Shown here: piece after piece, positions 47,301 to 55,967 of the stretch
How positions within the stretch are numbered: the first letter of the stretch is position 1
Layout: each line of letters starts with the position of its first letter
Origin: CAWJLE01 sp963843645
Lineage (GTDB): Bacteria > Chloroflexota > Anaerolineae > DAOTYC01
Direction of reading: 5' to 3'
DNA length: 64,000 nucleotides
Assembly: GCA_963843645.1 (NCBI GenBank)
Contig: CAWJLE010000003.1
Coordinates: forward strand, 434,001-498,000
Made by a program: the position numbers and the translations under genes
Notes under the pieces: model-generated
The model's input: only the letters and a program-made list of their open reading frames with translations
What the model was told of the DNA's origin: nothing
Database searches by the model: none

Positions 47301-47380
47301 CCTCTGTGGAGCGTGACGCAGACGATCAAACCGGCATGAAACGGATCGTGAGCTGTCAGTTGGACTGGTGACGTTTCGAA

Positions 47381-47402
47381 GGCCGCCGGTACACAGGCGG
47401 CC
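47381..47402 (-). terminator. Hairpin between yggS and MBL hydrolase genes
   Basis: GGCCGCC (47381-47387) and GGCGGCC (47396-47402) form a 7-bp GC stem downstream of the yggS stop. On the minus strand it is followed by TTCG, so it is only a weak terminator candidate. Confidence 0.4.
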
Positions 47403-47424
47403 GGCTGTGTCAGCCCGCCGCCTG

Positions 47425-48093
47425 CTATTGGCGCGGACCGAAGATGGCCGTGCCGATGCGAACCAGGTTCGCGCCTTCTTCAATGGCCACACGGTAGCTG
47501 CCGCTCATGCCCATCGAGAGGTAGCGCATCTCAACGTTCGGCATGCGTTCGGTCCCGAGTCCTTCGAAAAGCTGCCGCGTCGTGCGAAAATAGGGCCGAA
47601 AGTCCTCTGGCTCGTCAGATAGCGGGCCCATGGTCATGAGGCCCTGAATGCGGACGTGCTGCAAGCGGCTGACGCGGCGAATCATCTCCGGCGCATCTTC
47701 CGGCACGATGCCGGTTTTGTTTGGCTCCCGGCCACTGTTGATCTCGATCAGGATGGGCATTACGCGATGGACTGCCGCGCAGCGGGCATCGATGGTTTCC
47801 GCTAGGCCGATCGAGTCCACACTTTCGATCAAGTCGAAGACGCCGACCGCCTGCTTGACCTTGTTCTTCTGCAGGTGGCCCAGCATGTGCCAGCGGGCGC
47901 GGCGGCCAACGACCTCCACCATGCGCTCACCCTCTTGGACGTAATTGTGGCCGACGATGGTCACGCCGGCCTCGATTGCCGCAACGACCTCTTCCGGCGC
48001 GCGTGTCTTGGCCGCGGCGACCAGAGTGACTCCGGGCGGCAGCTCCGAGAGGATCTTACGTGTGGCCTGGATGATGCTTTCTCGATCAGTCAT
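47425..48093 (-). CDS. PLP homeostasis protein, YggS family
   Basis: 222 residues. YggS/PLPBP proteins bind pyridoxal phosphate and buffer it; they have no known catalytic activity. LVAAAKTRAPEEVVAAIEAG holds the PLP lysine (about residue 29). GHLQKNKVKQAV, LIEINSGREPNKTGI and LSMGMSGSYRVAIEEGAN are family marks, and the C-terminus LVRIGTAIFGPRQ is standard. The usual neighbours (ftsZ/sepF) are missing. The ribosome site is poor. It lies 64 bp downstream of the isomerase-like gene. Confidence 0.88.
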   Translation of the reverse strand: MTDRESIIQATRKILSELPPGVTLVAAAKTRAPEEVVAAIEAGVTIVGHNYVQEGERMVEVVGRRARWHMLGHLQKNKVKQAVGVFDLIESVDSIGLAETIDARCAAVHRVMPILIEINSGREPNKTGIVPEDAPEMIRRVSRLQHVRIQGLMTMGPLSDEPEDFRPYFRTTRQLFEGLGTERMPNVEMRYLSMGMSGSYRVAIEEGANLVRIGTAIFGPRQ

Positions 48094-48157
48094 GAGCAGA
48101 CAGCTTTCAGGAATGTAACGTATTGGCGGGACCGTCGGCCGGCTCCCCGGCAGCGAA

Positions 48158-49000
48158 TCACGCGCGAGCAGGGCGCTGGACGCCATGTTTCCGGCATAAA
48201 GAACTGAGCAGCCGGATCGAGTCGTTGGCGACGGTCTCAGCGTCGGGTGTCATCAAAACTTCAAGGACGATGGGTCCGTCGAAGCCCATTGCCTGCAGCA
48301 CCCCGATCACCTCCGAATAGTCGATCAGTCCGTAGCCGGGCGCTTCGCGATTGCTATCCGAGATGTGAACGTAGCACAGTGTCTGCCCGCAGGCGACGAG
48401 ACTGCCATAGAACGAGCGTTCCTCCAGCCACGCGTGGTACGTATCGTACATCATCTTGATGTGAGGGCTGCCGATCTCTTCGATAGCTGACATCGTCTCT
48501 GCCACGGTATTGAGGGACGGGTTGATGTAGCGAGTGATGTTTTCCAGCATTGCAGTGCCGCCGCACTTTTCGGCAAATTCCGCGCAAGCGTGGAGTGCGT
48601 CCATCATGCGGGCGCGCTGAGTCGCTGGATCGGCCAACTGCTGTGTATCGCAGCGCACGCGGCCGATCATGGGGACGGCCCCAAATTCGGCACCCAGCTC
48701 AATCAGCCGGCAGATCTGCTCGACGGCCCGGCGGCGAATTTCCGGATCGGGATCGGTGAAGGTCAGGCCGTCCTCGGCGGCCAGGCGGCCCGTGCCCATG
48801 CCACACCAGTCGACGCCGTTGGCGTCCAGGACGTGGTGCAAGGCTTTGCGGTCGATCTCCGACGGGTCCTTCAGGTCGAGCTCGACGCTGTCGTAGCCCA
48901 AGCGGGCGCACGCCTCGATGGTGTGCGCCAGATCTCCACGGCGATAGTGAAGCGACGCGTCTTCCAGATCCGGCGTTCCGATGCGCATTCCGATTCGCAT
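48158..49000 (-). CDS. Sugar phosphate isomerase/epimerase-like TIM barrel protein
   Basis: 280 residues of the xylose isomerase-like TIM barrel (AP_endonuc_2) family. ACARLGYDSVELDLKDPSE (about 28-46) is the second strand. GGTAMLENITRYINPS has the metal Glu; HIKMMYDTYHAWLEE has the Asp and His ligands; LCYVHISDSNREAPGYG and GPIVLEVLMTP supply the last ones. The family isomerises or epimerises sugars such as tagatose, inosose or hydroxypyruvate. The exact substrate is not clear. It has a recognisable promoter. Confidence 0.78.
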   Translation of the reverse strand: MRIGMRIGTPDLEDASLHYRRGDLAHTIEACARLGYDSVELDLKDPSEIDRKALHHVLDANGVDWCGMGTGRLAAEDGLTFTDPDPEIRRRAVEQICRLIELGAEFGAVPMIGRVRCDTQQLADPATQRARMMDALHACAEFAEKCGGTAMLENITRYINPSLNTVAETMSAIEEIGSPHIKMMYDTYHAWLEERSFYGSLVACGQTLCYVHISDSNREAPGYGLIDYSEVIGVLQAMGFDGPIVLEVLMTPDAETVANDSIRLLSSLCRKHGVQRPARA

Positions 49001-49042
49001 GAGCAATAATCCTCGTAGTTGGAGTGAGTTGTACCGGGGACG

Positions 49043-49071
49043 AGTATAACACCGAAGCGCGGGAAGGGCAA
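49043..49071 (-). promoter_or_regulatory. Promoter of the isomerase-like gene
   Basis: On the minus strand TTGCCC (49071-49066), 17-nt spacer, TATACT (49048-49043). Confidence 0.65.
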
Positions 49072-49122
49072 CAGACAGAGAGGGGCGGAAGCCAGGGCGA
49101 CATAGGGCGGTGTTTATGAGGA

Positions 49123-49161
49123 GCCGAGCCACGGAGAGGCACGTCCAGGTCGTGGCTCGGC
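49123..49161 (-). terminator. Hairpin after the metal ATPase gene
   Basis: GCCGAGCCACG (49123-49133) and CGTGGCTCGGC (49151-49161) form a perfect 11-bp stem with a 17-nt loop, 25 bp beyond the ATPase stop. The tail is not U-rich. Confidence 0.55.
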
Positions 49162-49185
49162 TTCGTTGCGGGATCGGGTCTATCC

Positions 49186-51621
49186 TCAGCGGGCGGGGCG
49201 GGCGCGGAGGAGGCGCATGCCGTTCAGAATGACGATCATGGAGGCGCCGACGTCGGCGAAGACGGCCATCCACAGCGTAGCGCTGCCGGCGATGGCCAGG
49301 CTCAGGAAGATGGCCTTGACCACCAGTGCGAATGCGATGTTCTGTTTCACGATCCTCAGCGTCTGACGCCCCAAGCCGATGGCGAACGGCAGCCGGTCGA
49401 GATTGTCACCCATGAGTGCGATGTCGGCCGTTTCGAGGGCGGTGGCGCTGCCGGCCGCACCCATGGCGATGCCGAGGGTTGCCCGCGCCAGGGCTGGAGC
49501 GTCGTTGATGCCGTCGCCGACCATGGCGACGTTGCCGTATTGCGCCATAATATCCTCGATCGCACGGACCTTGTCTTCCGGCAAAAGATCGGCCCGGAAC
49601 TGATCGATTCCGACTTGACGACTGATGGCTTCTGCTGTGGCGGCATTGTCACCGGTCAGCATGACGGTGTGAGCGACGCCGGCTTCCTTCAAGGCGGCGA
49701 TGGCGGCGGGCGCATTCTCGCGGATCGTGTCCGAGACGGCGATGTAACCTTGCACGCCGCAACTCGAGCAGTCGACCACCATGACGGTGCCGCCCGTGGA
49801 TTGAGCGGCTTCCACCGCGTTGCACAGGACGGCATCGTGGGGCGCCGCCTCGAGACTCTCGTGGCTATACTTGTGGCTGCCGACAGTGACTGGTTGGCCG
49901 TTGATTCGTCCGCGGACGCCCTTGCCGGTAAGCGCTTCCACGTTCTCCACGGTATTGCCCGACCAATCCAGACCGCGCCGCTCGGCCTCGCGTACCACTG
50001 CCTGGGCGAGCGGGTGCTCAGAGCGGCTCTCGATGGCAGCCGCGTTGGACAGCATCATGCTGCAGACGAAGCAGTCGTCCCCGGTCGCCTCCAGAGCGTG
50101 TCGCGCGCAGCGGGCATCCACAACTTCGGGCTCGCCGCGAGTCAGCGTGCCCGTTTTGTCGAATGCGACTGCGGTGATGCTGCCCAGCTTCTCCAGGTAG
50201 ACGCCGCCCTTGATCAACACGCCGGACCGTGCGGCGCTGGCGATGGCGGATACGATGGTAACCGGTGTGGAGATGACGAGCGCGCATGGACAGCCAATCA
50301 CCAGGAGCACGAGGGCGCGATAGACCCAGTCGAGCCAGCCGCCGAGGTGAAGCAGCGGCGGAACCACAGCCACGCTCAAAGCGATGGCCACGATCGTCGG
50401 CGTGTAATAGCGGGCGAACACGTCCACGAAACGCTGAGACGGGGCGCGTTGGGACTGCGCTTCTTCCACCATGCGAATGATGCGGGCGATGGTGTTGTCT
50501 GCGGCAAGCCGGCTGACGCGGACAGTCAATGCTGCATTGCCGTTTACCGTGCCCGCGTATACGGGATCGCCGATGGTCCGGTCGACGGGTAGCGACTCAC
50601 CGGTGACCGGCGCCTGGTTTACCGCCGAACTGCCGCTCTCGATCGTTCCGTCCATGCTGATCCGATCGCCCGGGCGAATGAGGATCAGATCGCCGACGAC
50701 CAGCTCGCTGACCGGCACACGTTCTTCGTGATCGCCGTGGATGCGGATGGCCTCGCGGGGGGACAGGTCGACGAGCGTACGGATTGCATTGCGAGCGCGG
50801 TCGATGGTGTATCCCTCCAGGGTGTTGCCCACTGAGAAGAGAAACATGACCATAGCGCCTTCCATCCACTGGCCGATCGCCATCGCACCCAACGCGGCGA
50901 TAGTCATCAGAACGTTCATGTCCAGTGAACGCGTCGTGCGGATGCCTGTCCAGGCTGCGCGCGCGACGTAGTAGCTGCCGACCAGGATGGACAGGGTAAA
51001 CAGGCCGATGCTGACGAGCGGCGGCGCGCCCAGCCACTGAGTCAGAGTGCCCACGACAAGCGCCAGACCTGACGTCCCGGTCGCCACGTCACGGCGGTGC
51101 CGGCTGAGGATTTCGATCCAGCGCCTCTGCTTCACCGCGGGCGGCGCTGCGACGCCCAGACGCAGGGGGTGTCCCATCTTGCGAGCGCGCTCTTCCAGCT
51201 GGGTTCGAATGTCGAAGCCGTCTTTCAGCGTCACCCGAAGCCTGGCCGCCATAAAATCCAGATTCGCGTCGGCCACTCCCGGTACCTGAGCCAGGGCCTG
51301 CTCCAGGTGCAGTGCGCAATCAGCGCAGTCGAGACCCTCCACGTCGAACGTCAGCTCGCCCGCGCCAAGCCGAGCCGCGTCGTGGAGCGGGTGTTGTAAC
51401 TCGTAGCCCAGACTCCTGGCTCGCTCGGCAATCAGTCCGGCATCGGCCAGTCCGGGTCGATATTCAACTTCCAACGTTCCCAGTGTGAAGTTCACCCGAC
51501 AGTCGACGACGCCCGGCAGCTCTGCGACTCCCTTCTGCAAAGTGCGCGCGCAGTCCGCACAATCCATTCCCTGAACCGGGAAGGTTTCCCGCGTGGTGTT
51601 CACGTCAGTTTTCGTAGACAT
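49186..51621 (-). CDS. Heavy-metal P1B-type ATPase with two HMA domains (Zn/Cd/Pb class)
   Basis: 811 residues from the ATG at 51621 (GGAGAG site; a GTG 9 bp upstream is less well spaced). Two metal-binding domains carry GMDCADC (18-24) and GLDCADC (96-102). The CPC motif in IGCPCALVIS (about 444-446) marks the transport site and DKTGTLTRG (488 on) the phosphorylated Asp. SEHPLAQAVV and GDGINDAPALA are the ATP-domain marks. C-C-type HMA motifs with CPC fit efflux of Zn, Cd or Pb (ZntA/CadA). It is preceded by a metal-sensing ArsR/SmtB gene in the same orientation, which supports a metal-induced efflux operon. Confidence 0.85.
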   Translation of the reverse strand: MSTKTDVNTTRETFPVQGMDCADCARTLQKGVAELPGVVDCRVNFTLGTLEVEYRPGLADAGLIAERARSLGYELQHPLHDAARLGAGELTFDVEGLDCADCALHLEQALAQVPGVADANLDFMAARLRVTLKDGFDIRTQLEERARKMGHPLRLGVAAPPAVKQRRWIEILSRHRRDVATGTSGLALVVGTLTQWLGAPPLVSIGLFTLSILVGSYYVARAAWTGIRTTRSLDMNVLMTIAALGAMAIGQWMEGAMVMFLFSVGNTLEGYTIDRARNAIRTLVDLSPREAIRIHGDHEERVPVSELVVGDLILIRPGDRISMDGTIESGSSAVNQAPVTGESLPVDRTIGDPVYAGTVNGNAALTVRVSRLAADNTIARIIRMVEEAQSQRAPSQRFVDVFARYYTPTIVAIALSVAVVPPLLHLGGWLDWVYRALVLLVIGCPCALVISTPVTIVSAIASAARSGVLIKGGVYLEKLGSITAVAFDKTGTLTRGEPEVVDARCARHALEATGDDCFVCSMMLSNAAAIESRSEHPLAQAVVREAERRGLDWSGNTVENVEALTGKGVRGRINGQPVTVGSHKYSHESLEAAPHDAVLCNAVEAAQSTGGTVMVVDCSSCGVQGYIAVSDTIRENAPAAIAALKEAGVAHTVMLTGDNAATAEAISRQVGIDQFRADLLPEDKVRAIEDIMAQYGNVAMVGDGINDAPALARATLGIAMGAAGSATALETADIALMGDNLDRLPFAIGLGRQTLRIVKQNIAFALVVKAIFLSLAIAGSATLWMAVFADVGASMIVILNGMRLLRARPAR

Positions 51622-51726
51622 ATCGCCCACTCTCCGATTGACGCTCGCCAGATTGTTGTAGCGCGGCGAGACGTTTCCGATTCGATTCGAGCCATTCCAC
51701 CCAATTGTGTGTCCGGTCGTCAGGGG

Positions 51727-52251
51727 CTAAGACGGTTCGCGCAGGTCTTCTCCTGCCGACGAGTGTCCGTTTGCTCCCGCGTCGCCTGCAACTTGCGCCA
51801 GCCTGGCGTCAATCGCGTTGATCCGTTGTACTGCCTGCGCGTTTTCGCTTTCGACTCTGCGCCGGTCGCGTTTCGATTTCGTAATCAGAATCACGCCGCT
51901 TCCCACGACTGCCGCGACGGTCGTCAGGCCCATGCCGAAGATCCCGACGGCCTGTCCGATTCCGCCTCCGCTCGACGGCTGACCATTCGCCGAAGGCGGT
52001 GGAGCGTGTAGGCCACAGATCACCAGGAACTCCTCCTGGACGTCCGGGGGAGACAACAGAATCACACCCACCGGCCCTACGGCGACGAGTGCCCCCAAGA
52101 CTACCAGCGCTATCCCGGCAATGAATGCGGTTGCCTTGGGAAGGGGCTTGAGCCGCTTGGTTTCGGCCTGACGGCTGGCCTGCAACTCCGACTGTTCTCT
52201 TGAGTGATCTAGCGAAGTCCGTTCGACGTGTTCGGTGTTTGCGACAGGCAT
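51727..52251 (-). CDS. Small two-helix membrane protein in a metal-efflux operon
   Basis: 174 residues, ATG after GGAGGTGCAGCC. A charged N-terminal 40 residues is followed by a first helix (TAFIAGIALVVLGALVAVGP), an outer loop with one Cys, a Gly-rich stretch, and a second helix (GIFGMGLTTVAAVVGSGVILI). The tail is basic then coiled-coil-like (RRRVESENAQAVQRINAIDARL, split here as visible pieces). No family was recognised. Its position between the metal sensor gene (57 bp) and the ATPase gene (105 bp) suggests a role in metal resistance. Confidence 0.7.
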   Translation of the reverse strand: MPVANTEHVERTSLDHSREQSELQASRQAETKRLKPLPKATAFIAGIALVVLGALVAVGPVGVILLSPPDVQEEFLVICGLHAPPPSANGQPSSGGGIGQAVGIFGMGLTTVAAVVGSGVILITKSKRDRRRVESENAQAVQRINAIDARLAQVAGDAGANGHSSAGEDLREPS

Positions 52252-52308
52252 GGCTGCACCTCCAGTGTTCAATGATATGCCTGAATGTTGCATGGTTGGA
52301 CCTCGGTC

Positions 52309-52659
52309 CTACCCATGGGCGACGTGTTCCAATCCGCCTTGAAACAGCTGTTCTATGTGCGCGTCATCCAACGCGTAGTAAACCTGGCGACCTTGTTTGC
52401 GCGCGCGAACGAGATGCATCCGTCGCAGGAGGCCCAATTGGTGCGAGATGGCCGACTGCGTCATATCGAGGGCGCCGGACAGGTCGCAGACGCAGAGTTC
52501 TGTGCCAAACAGCGCAGACAAGATGCGGACTCGAGTAGGGTCGCCCAGGACCTTGAAGGTTTCCGCCAGCCGCTCGGCCAGCGCTGGCGCGATGAGATCT
52601 ACTTTGGCGGTCGCGACTGCCGCCGCGTCGGTGGGGTAGGCCAAGCAACTATCTCCCAT
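52309..52659 (-). CDS. ArsR/SmtB family metal-sensing repressor
   Basis: 116 residues from the ATG at 52659. The winged helix reads FKVLGDPTRVRILSALF and the recognition helix MTQSAISHQLGLLRRMHLVRARKQGRQVYYAL. Two metal sites are present. ELCVCDLS is the alpha-3N Cys motif of the CadC/ArsR type. DDAHIEQLFQGGLEHVAH at the C-terminus fits the alpha-5 zinc site of SmtB/ZiaR. Having both points to a Zn/Cd/Pb sensor. It probably represses its own operon through the palindrome at 52679-52696, which sits on the predicted transcription start. Confidence 0.85.
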   Translation of the reverse strand: MGDSCLAYPTDAAAVATAKVDLIAPALAERLAETFKVLGDPTRVRILSALFGTELCVCDLSGALDMTQSAISHQLGLLRRMHLVRARKQGRQVYYALDDAHIEQLFQGGLEHVAHG

Positions 52660-52678
52660 GGCTCTCCTCCTGGCAAGA

Positions 52679-52732
52679 TACATGAATACATGTTCACTCC
52701 TTCATATTACCACAATCCGTCAAAATGCGCAA
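52679..52732 (-). promoter_or_regulatory. Promoter and ArsR/SmtB-type operator
   Basis: On the minus strand TTGCGC (52732-52727), 17-nt spacer, TAATAT (52709-52704). The predicted start near 52697 abuts the inverted repeat ACATG-TATT-CATGT (52693-52680, extended to TGAACATG...CATGTA), a typical ArsR/SmtB site. Repressor bound there would block initiation. Confidence 0.7.
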
Positions 52733-52803
52733 GTCGGCGCTGAAATAAAAAACAGGCGCTGGTTGGGCTCGAGCAGCGACGCAATCTGGACGTTCGATGA
52801 ATA

Positions 52804-52830
52804 TTGACTTATTTCAAGAAATGGTATAAT
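52804..52830 (+). promoter_or_regulatory. Promoter of the small membrane protein gene
   Basis: TTGACT (52804-52809), 15-nt spacer, TATAAT (52825-52830), in an AT-rich stretch, about 70 bases before the GTG at 52901. The spacer is short. Confidence 0.6.
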
Positions 52831-52900
52831 CTTATAACAACGGTACATATCTGTTATAGACCATCAGAGAGCTACAGGGGAGAACGAAAGGAGAGGAAAG

Positions 52901-53155
52901 GTGGCACAGGCGAAGAAGGGGACTGATTCGGACAAGTCGCTGCGCGTCGTCACGTATTGGCTATTCGTCGTCGCCGTATTCTCGTGGGTCGTTCCGTTCA
53001 CACTGTTGTCCGTCTTTAGTCTGCTGACGACGGGCGGTGATAAGTGGGCCGCGATGGGCGTGGCGCTATGGCCCAGCCTGGCTGCTTTGGCGGTCGCGGC
53101 GGTGCTGTGCGTCATCACGTATTTTATCTATGCCAAGCTGATTCTGAAGGCATAG
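52901..53155 (+). CDS. Small two-helix membrane protein
   Basis: 84 residues from a GTG with AAGGAGAGG. Two hydrophobic helices (YWLFVVAVFSWVVPFTLLS at about 19-37 and LAALAVAAVLCVITYFIYA at about 60-78) flank a short polar loop; the N-terminus is charged. No family was recognised. It has its own promoter and a strong terminator, so it is a single-gene unit between the metal operon and the SIR2 gene. Confidence 0.7.
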   Translation: MAQAKKGTDSDKSLRVVTYWLFVVAVFSWVVPFTLLSVFSLLTTGGDKWAAMGVALWPSLAALAVAAVLCVITYFIYAKLILKA

Positions 53156-53190
53156 TCGGTCGTCTTTCTGGTTCTTGAAGACGCCGCGAG

Positions 53191-53224
53191 GCCCTGGGAT
53201 CCAACTGGATCGCAGGGCTTTTCC
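53191..53224 (+). terminator. Intrinsic terminator after the small membrane protein gene
   Basis: GCCCTGGGATCC (53191-53202) pairs with GGATCGCAGGGC (53207-53218, one mismatch or bulge), followed by TTTT. Confidence 0.8.
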
Positions 53225-53297
53225 GTCTCTCGCCGTGATGTGTTATACTTTGAATACCAACGTTCATGATCTGCACCATGAAAGGAGCAGGGTTCCG

Positions 53298-54206
53298 ATG
53301 AGTGCTGTTCCCGCGTCTTCGCACCGGTCCCGCGATCTGATCAGTGAACTGGCACAGGGGCGAGTGGTCGTGTTCGCCGGGGCCGGCATTTCGCTGGGCA
53401 CCCACGGGCAGCGCGGCCTGCCATCCGCCGCCGATCTGACGCGAGAGCTGGCCCTCGAATCCGACTTTTGCCAGGCTGGACGGTGCTGGAACTACGACTG
53501 GAATCGGCGGCAGTGCAACTGGGATAGCGGCTGCGTAAATGGGTACCCGGAGGTGGCTGAGCACTACGCCGAGCAACTGGGTCGTCCGGCGCTGGTGACG
53601 TTCCTACGCGATCGGATCGACCCTCCCGGGCTGAAACCTTTGCGCACGCACCGCGCCATCGCTCGTCTGCCTGTTTCGATGATCGTTACCACGAATTGGG
53701 ATGGTTTGTTGGAGGATTCGCTGCGTGAACAGGGCAAACGGGTGTCGACCGTCGTGGAGAACTACGAGGTCGCTTTTTCTGACTACGGCGACGTCCTGCT
53801 GGTCAAGATGCACGGCTCCATCGATCGGCCGCAGTCGATCATCGCCACCGAACGTGATTACGATGAGTTCTTCGAGCGGCTGCCCAACCTGGTGGACATG
53901 TTGCTCTATTTCTTCGCCACGCGCACGTTCCTCTTCGTGGGGTATAGCCTGGCGGATCCCAACTTCAAGCGGATGTACTTGCAGGTCACGCGCCATTTGC
54001 AGGACCGCTATGGACATTTGTTCCGGCGCACCGCGTACGCGGATCAGTGGCACTCCAGCGAGTACCAGCGTCGCTTCTGGCAGCACCACAACCTGCGCAT
54101 CATCGACGAGGACGCCACGGTCTTCCTCGAGGCGTTGGTGGGTTTGGCAGGCGACCTCAAGCGGGCAAAGCCTCCGCAAACTGACGACCAGGAGCCAGTG
54201 AACTGA
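53298..54206 (+). CDS. SIR2 family protein
   Basis: 302 residues, ATG after AAAGGAGCAGGG. The NAD-binding start VVVFAGAGISLG (23-34), the Asn/Asp motif VTTNWDGLLED (130-140) and the His motif VKMHGSID (catalytic His at 172) match SIR2-type NAD hydrolases or deacylases. The C-terminal half (FLFVGYSLADPNFKRMY) is of the SIR2_2 group found in many anti-phage proteins. Between residues 58 and 79 four cysteines (58, 63, 73, 79) form an insertion that could bind a metal. No effector or sensor partner is fused. A promoter-like TATACT is at 53244-53249. A defence role is possible, not shown. Confidence 0.78.
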   Translation: MSAVPASSHRSRDLISELAQGRVVVFAGAGISLGTHGQRGLPSAADLTRELALESDFCQAGRCWNYDWNRRQCNWDSGCVNGYPEVAEHYAEQLGRPALVTFLRDRIDPPGLKPLRTHRAIARLPVSMIVTTNWDGLLEDSLREQGKRVSTVVENYEVAFSDYGDVLLVKMHGSIDRPQSIIATERDYDEFFERLPNLVDMLLYFFATRTFLFVGYSLADPNFKRMYLQVTRHLQDRYGHLFRRTAYADQWHSSEYQRRFWQHHNLRIIDEDATVFLEALVGLAGDLKRAKPPQTDDQEPVN

Positions 54207-54256
54207 AACCGCCGGCGCATGCCCTATGGCCGGCAGCGTCACACGAGAGAAGAACG

Positions 54257-55054
54257 ATGGACGAGGAACCGCAGTTTCAAGTGAGCGCTTCAAACCCGCC
54301 GGAGCCCAGTGCTTTCGAAGGCAGCCCCACGCCCGGGGTTCTCCTCGCATTGGGCGCGGTGTTACTCTACTTCGCAACCCAGATGATGGTCGGCGTCGTA
54401 CTGATCGTCGCATTCATCTTCGCAAGTGGGAAGCCGCTCACTGAACCAGGCGAGTTGATGGGTTTGGGCCAAAATGGCCTGCTCAATGGCCTGGTGGTAC
54501 TGATCGCCGCGGCCCTCAGCCTGCCGATGATTTACACTCTGGTGGTCAAGGTCGTCAAGCGTCCGTTCGCAGAGGTCATTCGCTGGCGGTCGCCCGCCAA
54601 TCTGCCCGCGTGGATGGGCATAGTCATCGCGCTGGGAGCCGGTTTGATCTTCGACGGATTGACTCTCGCGCTGGGAAAGCCTCTCGTGCCGCCGACAATC
54701 CGCGCCCTCTATCAGGGGAGTGCTTGGGGCGTCGTCGTGCTGGCCTTCGCGGTGATTGCCGCAGCACCGCTGATGGAGGAAATCCTATTCCGGGGGCTGC
54801 TCTACACTGCACTGGCCGCCCGCGTCAGCGTACCGGCAGGAGTCGCGATCACTTCCCTGGCGTTCGGCGCGGTCCACGTGTGCACGTATGGAACGGACTG
54901 GTATTCGATTCTGCAGACGCTCGTCATGGGCCTGGTACTGACGTTACTGCGAGCCTGGACACGTTCGGTCTGGCCGTCCGCCGTCACCCACGTTACTAAC
55001 AACCTCTACAGCACTGTCGAGATCCTGATCCTTCTCGGTCTCAATCTAGCCTGA
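54257..55054 (+). CDS. CPBP family intramembrane protease
   Basis: 265 residues with about seven hydrophobic segments. The CPBP (CAAX/Abi) motifs are present: MEEILFRGLLY (174-180 core, Glu-Glu), FGAVH with the His near 212, and HVTNNLY near 245. In bacteria these proteases are linked to bacteriocin self-immunity and prenyl-protein processing. The N-terminal 25 residues are soluble. The gene follows SIR2 by 50 bp in the same direction and converges with the phosphatase gene, overlapping its 3' end by 14 bp. Confidence 0.82.
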   Translation: MDEEPQFQVSASNPPEPSAFEGSPTPGVLLALGAVLLYFATQMMVGVVLIVAFIFASGKPLTEPGELMGLGQNGLLNGLVVLIAAALSLPMIYTLVVKVVKRPFAEVIRWRSPANLPAWMGIVIALGAGLIFDGLTLALGKPLVPPTIRALYQGSAWGVVVLAFAVIAAAPLMEEILFRGLLYTALAARVSVPAGVAITSLAFGAVHVCTYGTDWYSILQTLVMGLVLTLLRAWTRSVWPSAVTHVTNNLYSTVEILILLGLNLA

Positions 55055-55847
55055 GCGGGATCACTCCGTCGCGCTGCCAGTCCTCGAGGATTTCGTCGTG
55101 GACGTGAGCGTTGGTGGAGAGGCACCCCCCAGTGTACAAGTAGTCGGGGTCTCCTTCCAGACCTGTGGTTCGGCCACCGGCCTCTGACACGAGAAACCCG
55201 CCGGCTGCCATGTCCCACGCATTCAGGCCGTAGTTGAAGTATGCATCGAGCCGGCCGCAGGCGACGTACGACAGAACCATGGCTGCTGCCCCGAAGGCAC
55301 GCAGGCCGGCCACTTCGCTCTGAAGGCTCCTGGACATAGCCGCCGTTGTCTCTACCCGCTTCGCCGTGTAGCCGAAGTCCGTCGCGACCATGCATTCGGC
55401 CAGATGCTGGTGTTCATTTACGTGTATCGGCTGGTCATTGAGGTACGCGCCGTGGCCTTCTCGGCCCCAGAACATCTCATCGCGCCACGGATCGTAGACC
55501 ACACCGAGACGGACGCGGCCTTGGAACGCGAGAGCCACCGAGACGACTGAGATCGGCACGCCCCACAAGTAGTTCTTCGTGCCATCCAGCGGGTCGACCA
55601 GCCAGCAGTAGTCGGCGGAAGCCAGCTCCCTGCCGCCACCCTCCTCCGACAGGATGCTGTGATTCGGATACTGGGCGCGGATAGCGCCCAAGACGATTGA
55701 TTCGGCGGCCAGATCAGCCTCACTGACGAAATCGCGGAAGCCTTTGGGTTTGCCGACCACGTGGCCCCGGTATTCGGCGAGGCGCACACCGGCTGCCCTG
55801 GCTGCTTCCTTGGCCATTGTCAACATTTCGTCATCAACTACGTCCAT
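55041..55847 (-). CDS. Inositol monophosphatase family protein
   Basis: 268 residues. Metal-binding motifs of the family are in order: DFVSEADLAAES (about 39-50), SILSEEGGGRE (Glu-Glu), WLVDPLDGTKNYLWG (about 82-96, Asp-Pro-Leu-Asp) and LNAWDMAAGGFLVSEAGG. These dephosphorylate inositol-1-phosphate or other sugar phosphates; some act on fructose-1,6-bisphosphate or NADP. The ATG has GGGAG about ten bases upstream. Its 3' end overlaps the protease gene tail to tail. Confidence 0.85.
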   Translation of the reverse strand: MDVVDDEMLTMAKEAARAAGVRLAEYRGHVVGKPKGFRDFVSEADLAAESIVLGAIRAQYPNHSILSEEGGGRELASADYCWLVDPLDGTKNYLWGVPISVVSVALAFQGRVRLGVVYDPWRDEMFWGREGHGAYLNDQPIHVNEHQHLAECMVATDFGYTAKRVETTAAMSRSLQSEVAGLRAFGAAAMVLSYVACGRLDAYFNYGLNAWDMAAGGFLVSEAGGRTTGLEGDPDYLYTGGCLSTNAHVHDEILEDWQRDGVIPLRLD

Positions 55848-55967
55848 GTGAAGAAGTCTCCCTAGTGTTTAGTATTATGGCGTGCAGAAGTCCCAGGTCA
55901 GTCCGGCGGGCCGGCTGCGTGCTGTGGCCCGGCAGATTGACCGCGAGGTTTCTCGAGGCTCTGTGTG

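Noticed and set aside
49001..49185. Small RNA gene around the 11-bp hairpin
   Set aside because: The hairpin fits a read-through limiter after the ATPase gene; no separate promoter facing it was found.
53298..55054. Two-gene defence system (SIR2 plus CPBP)
   Set aside because: Same strand and 50 bp apart, but no known defence type pairs these two and no other defence genes are near; kept only as a speculation under the SIR2 finding.
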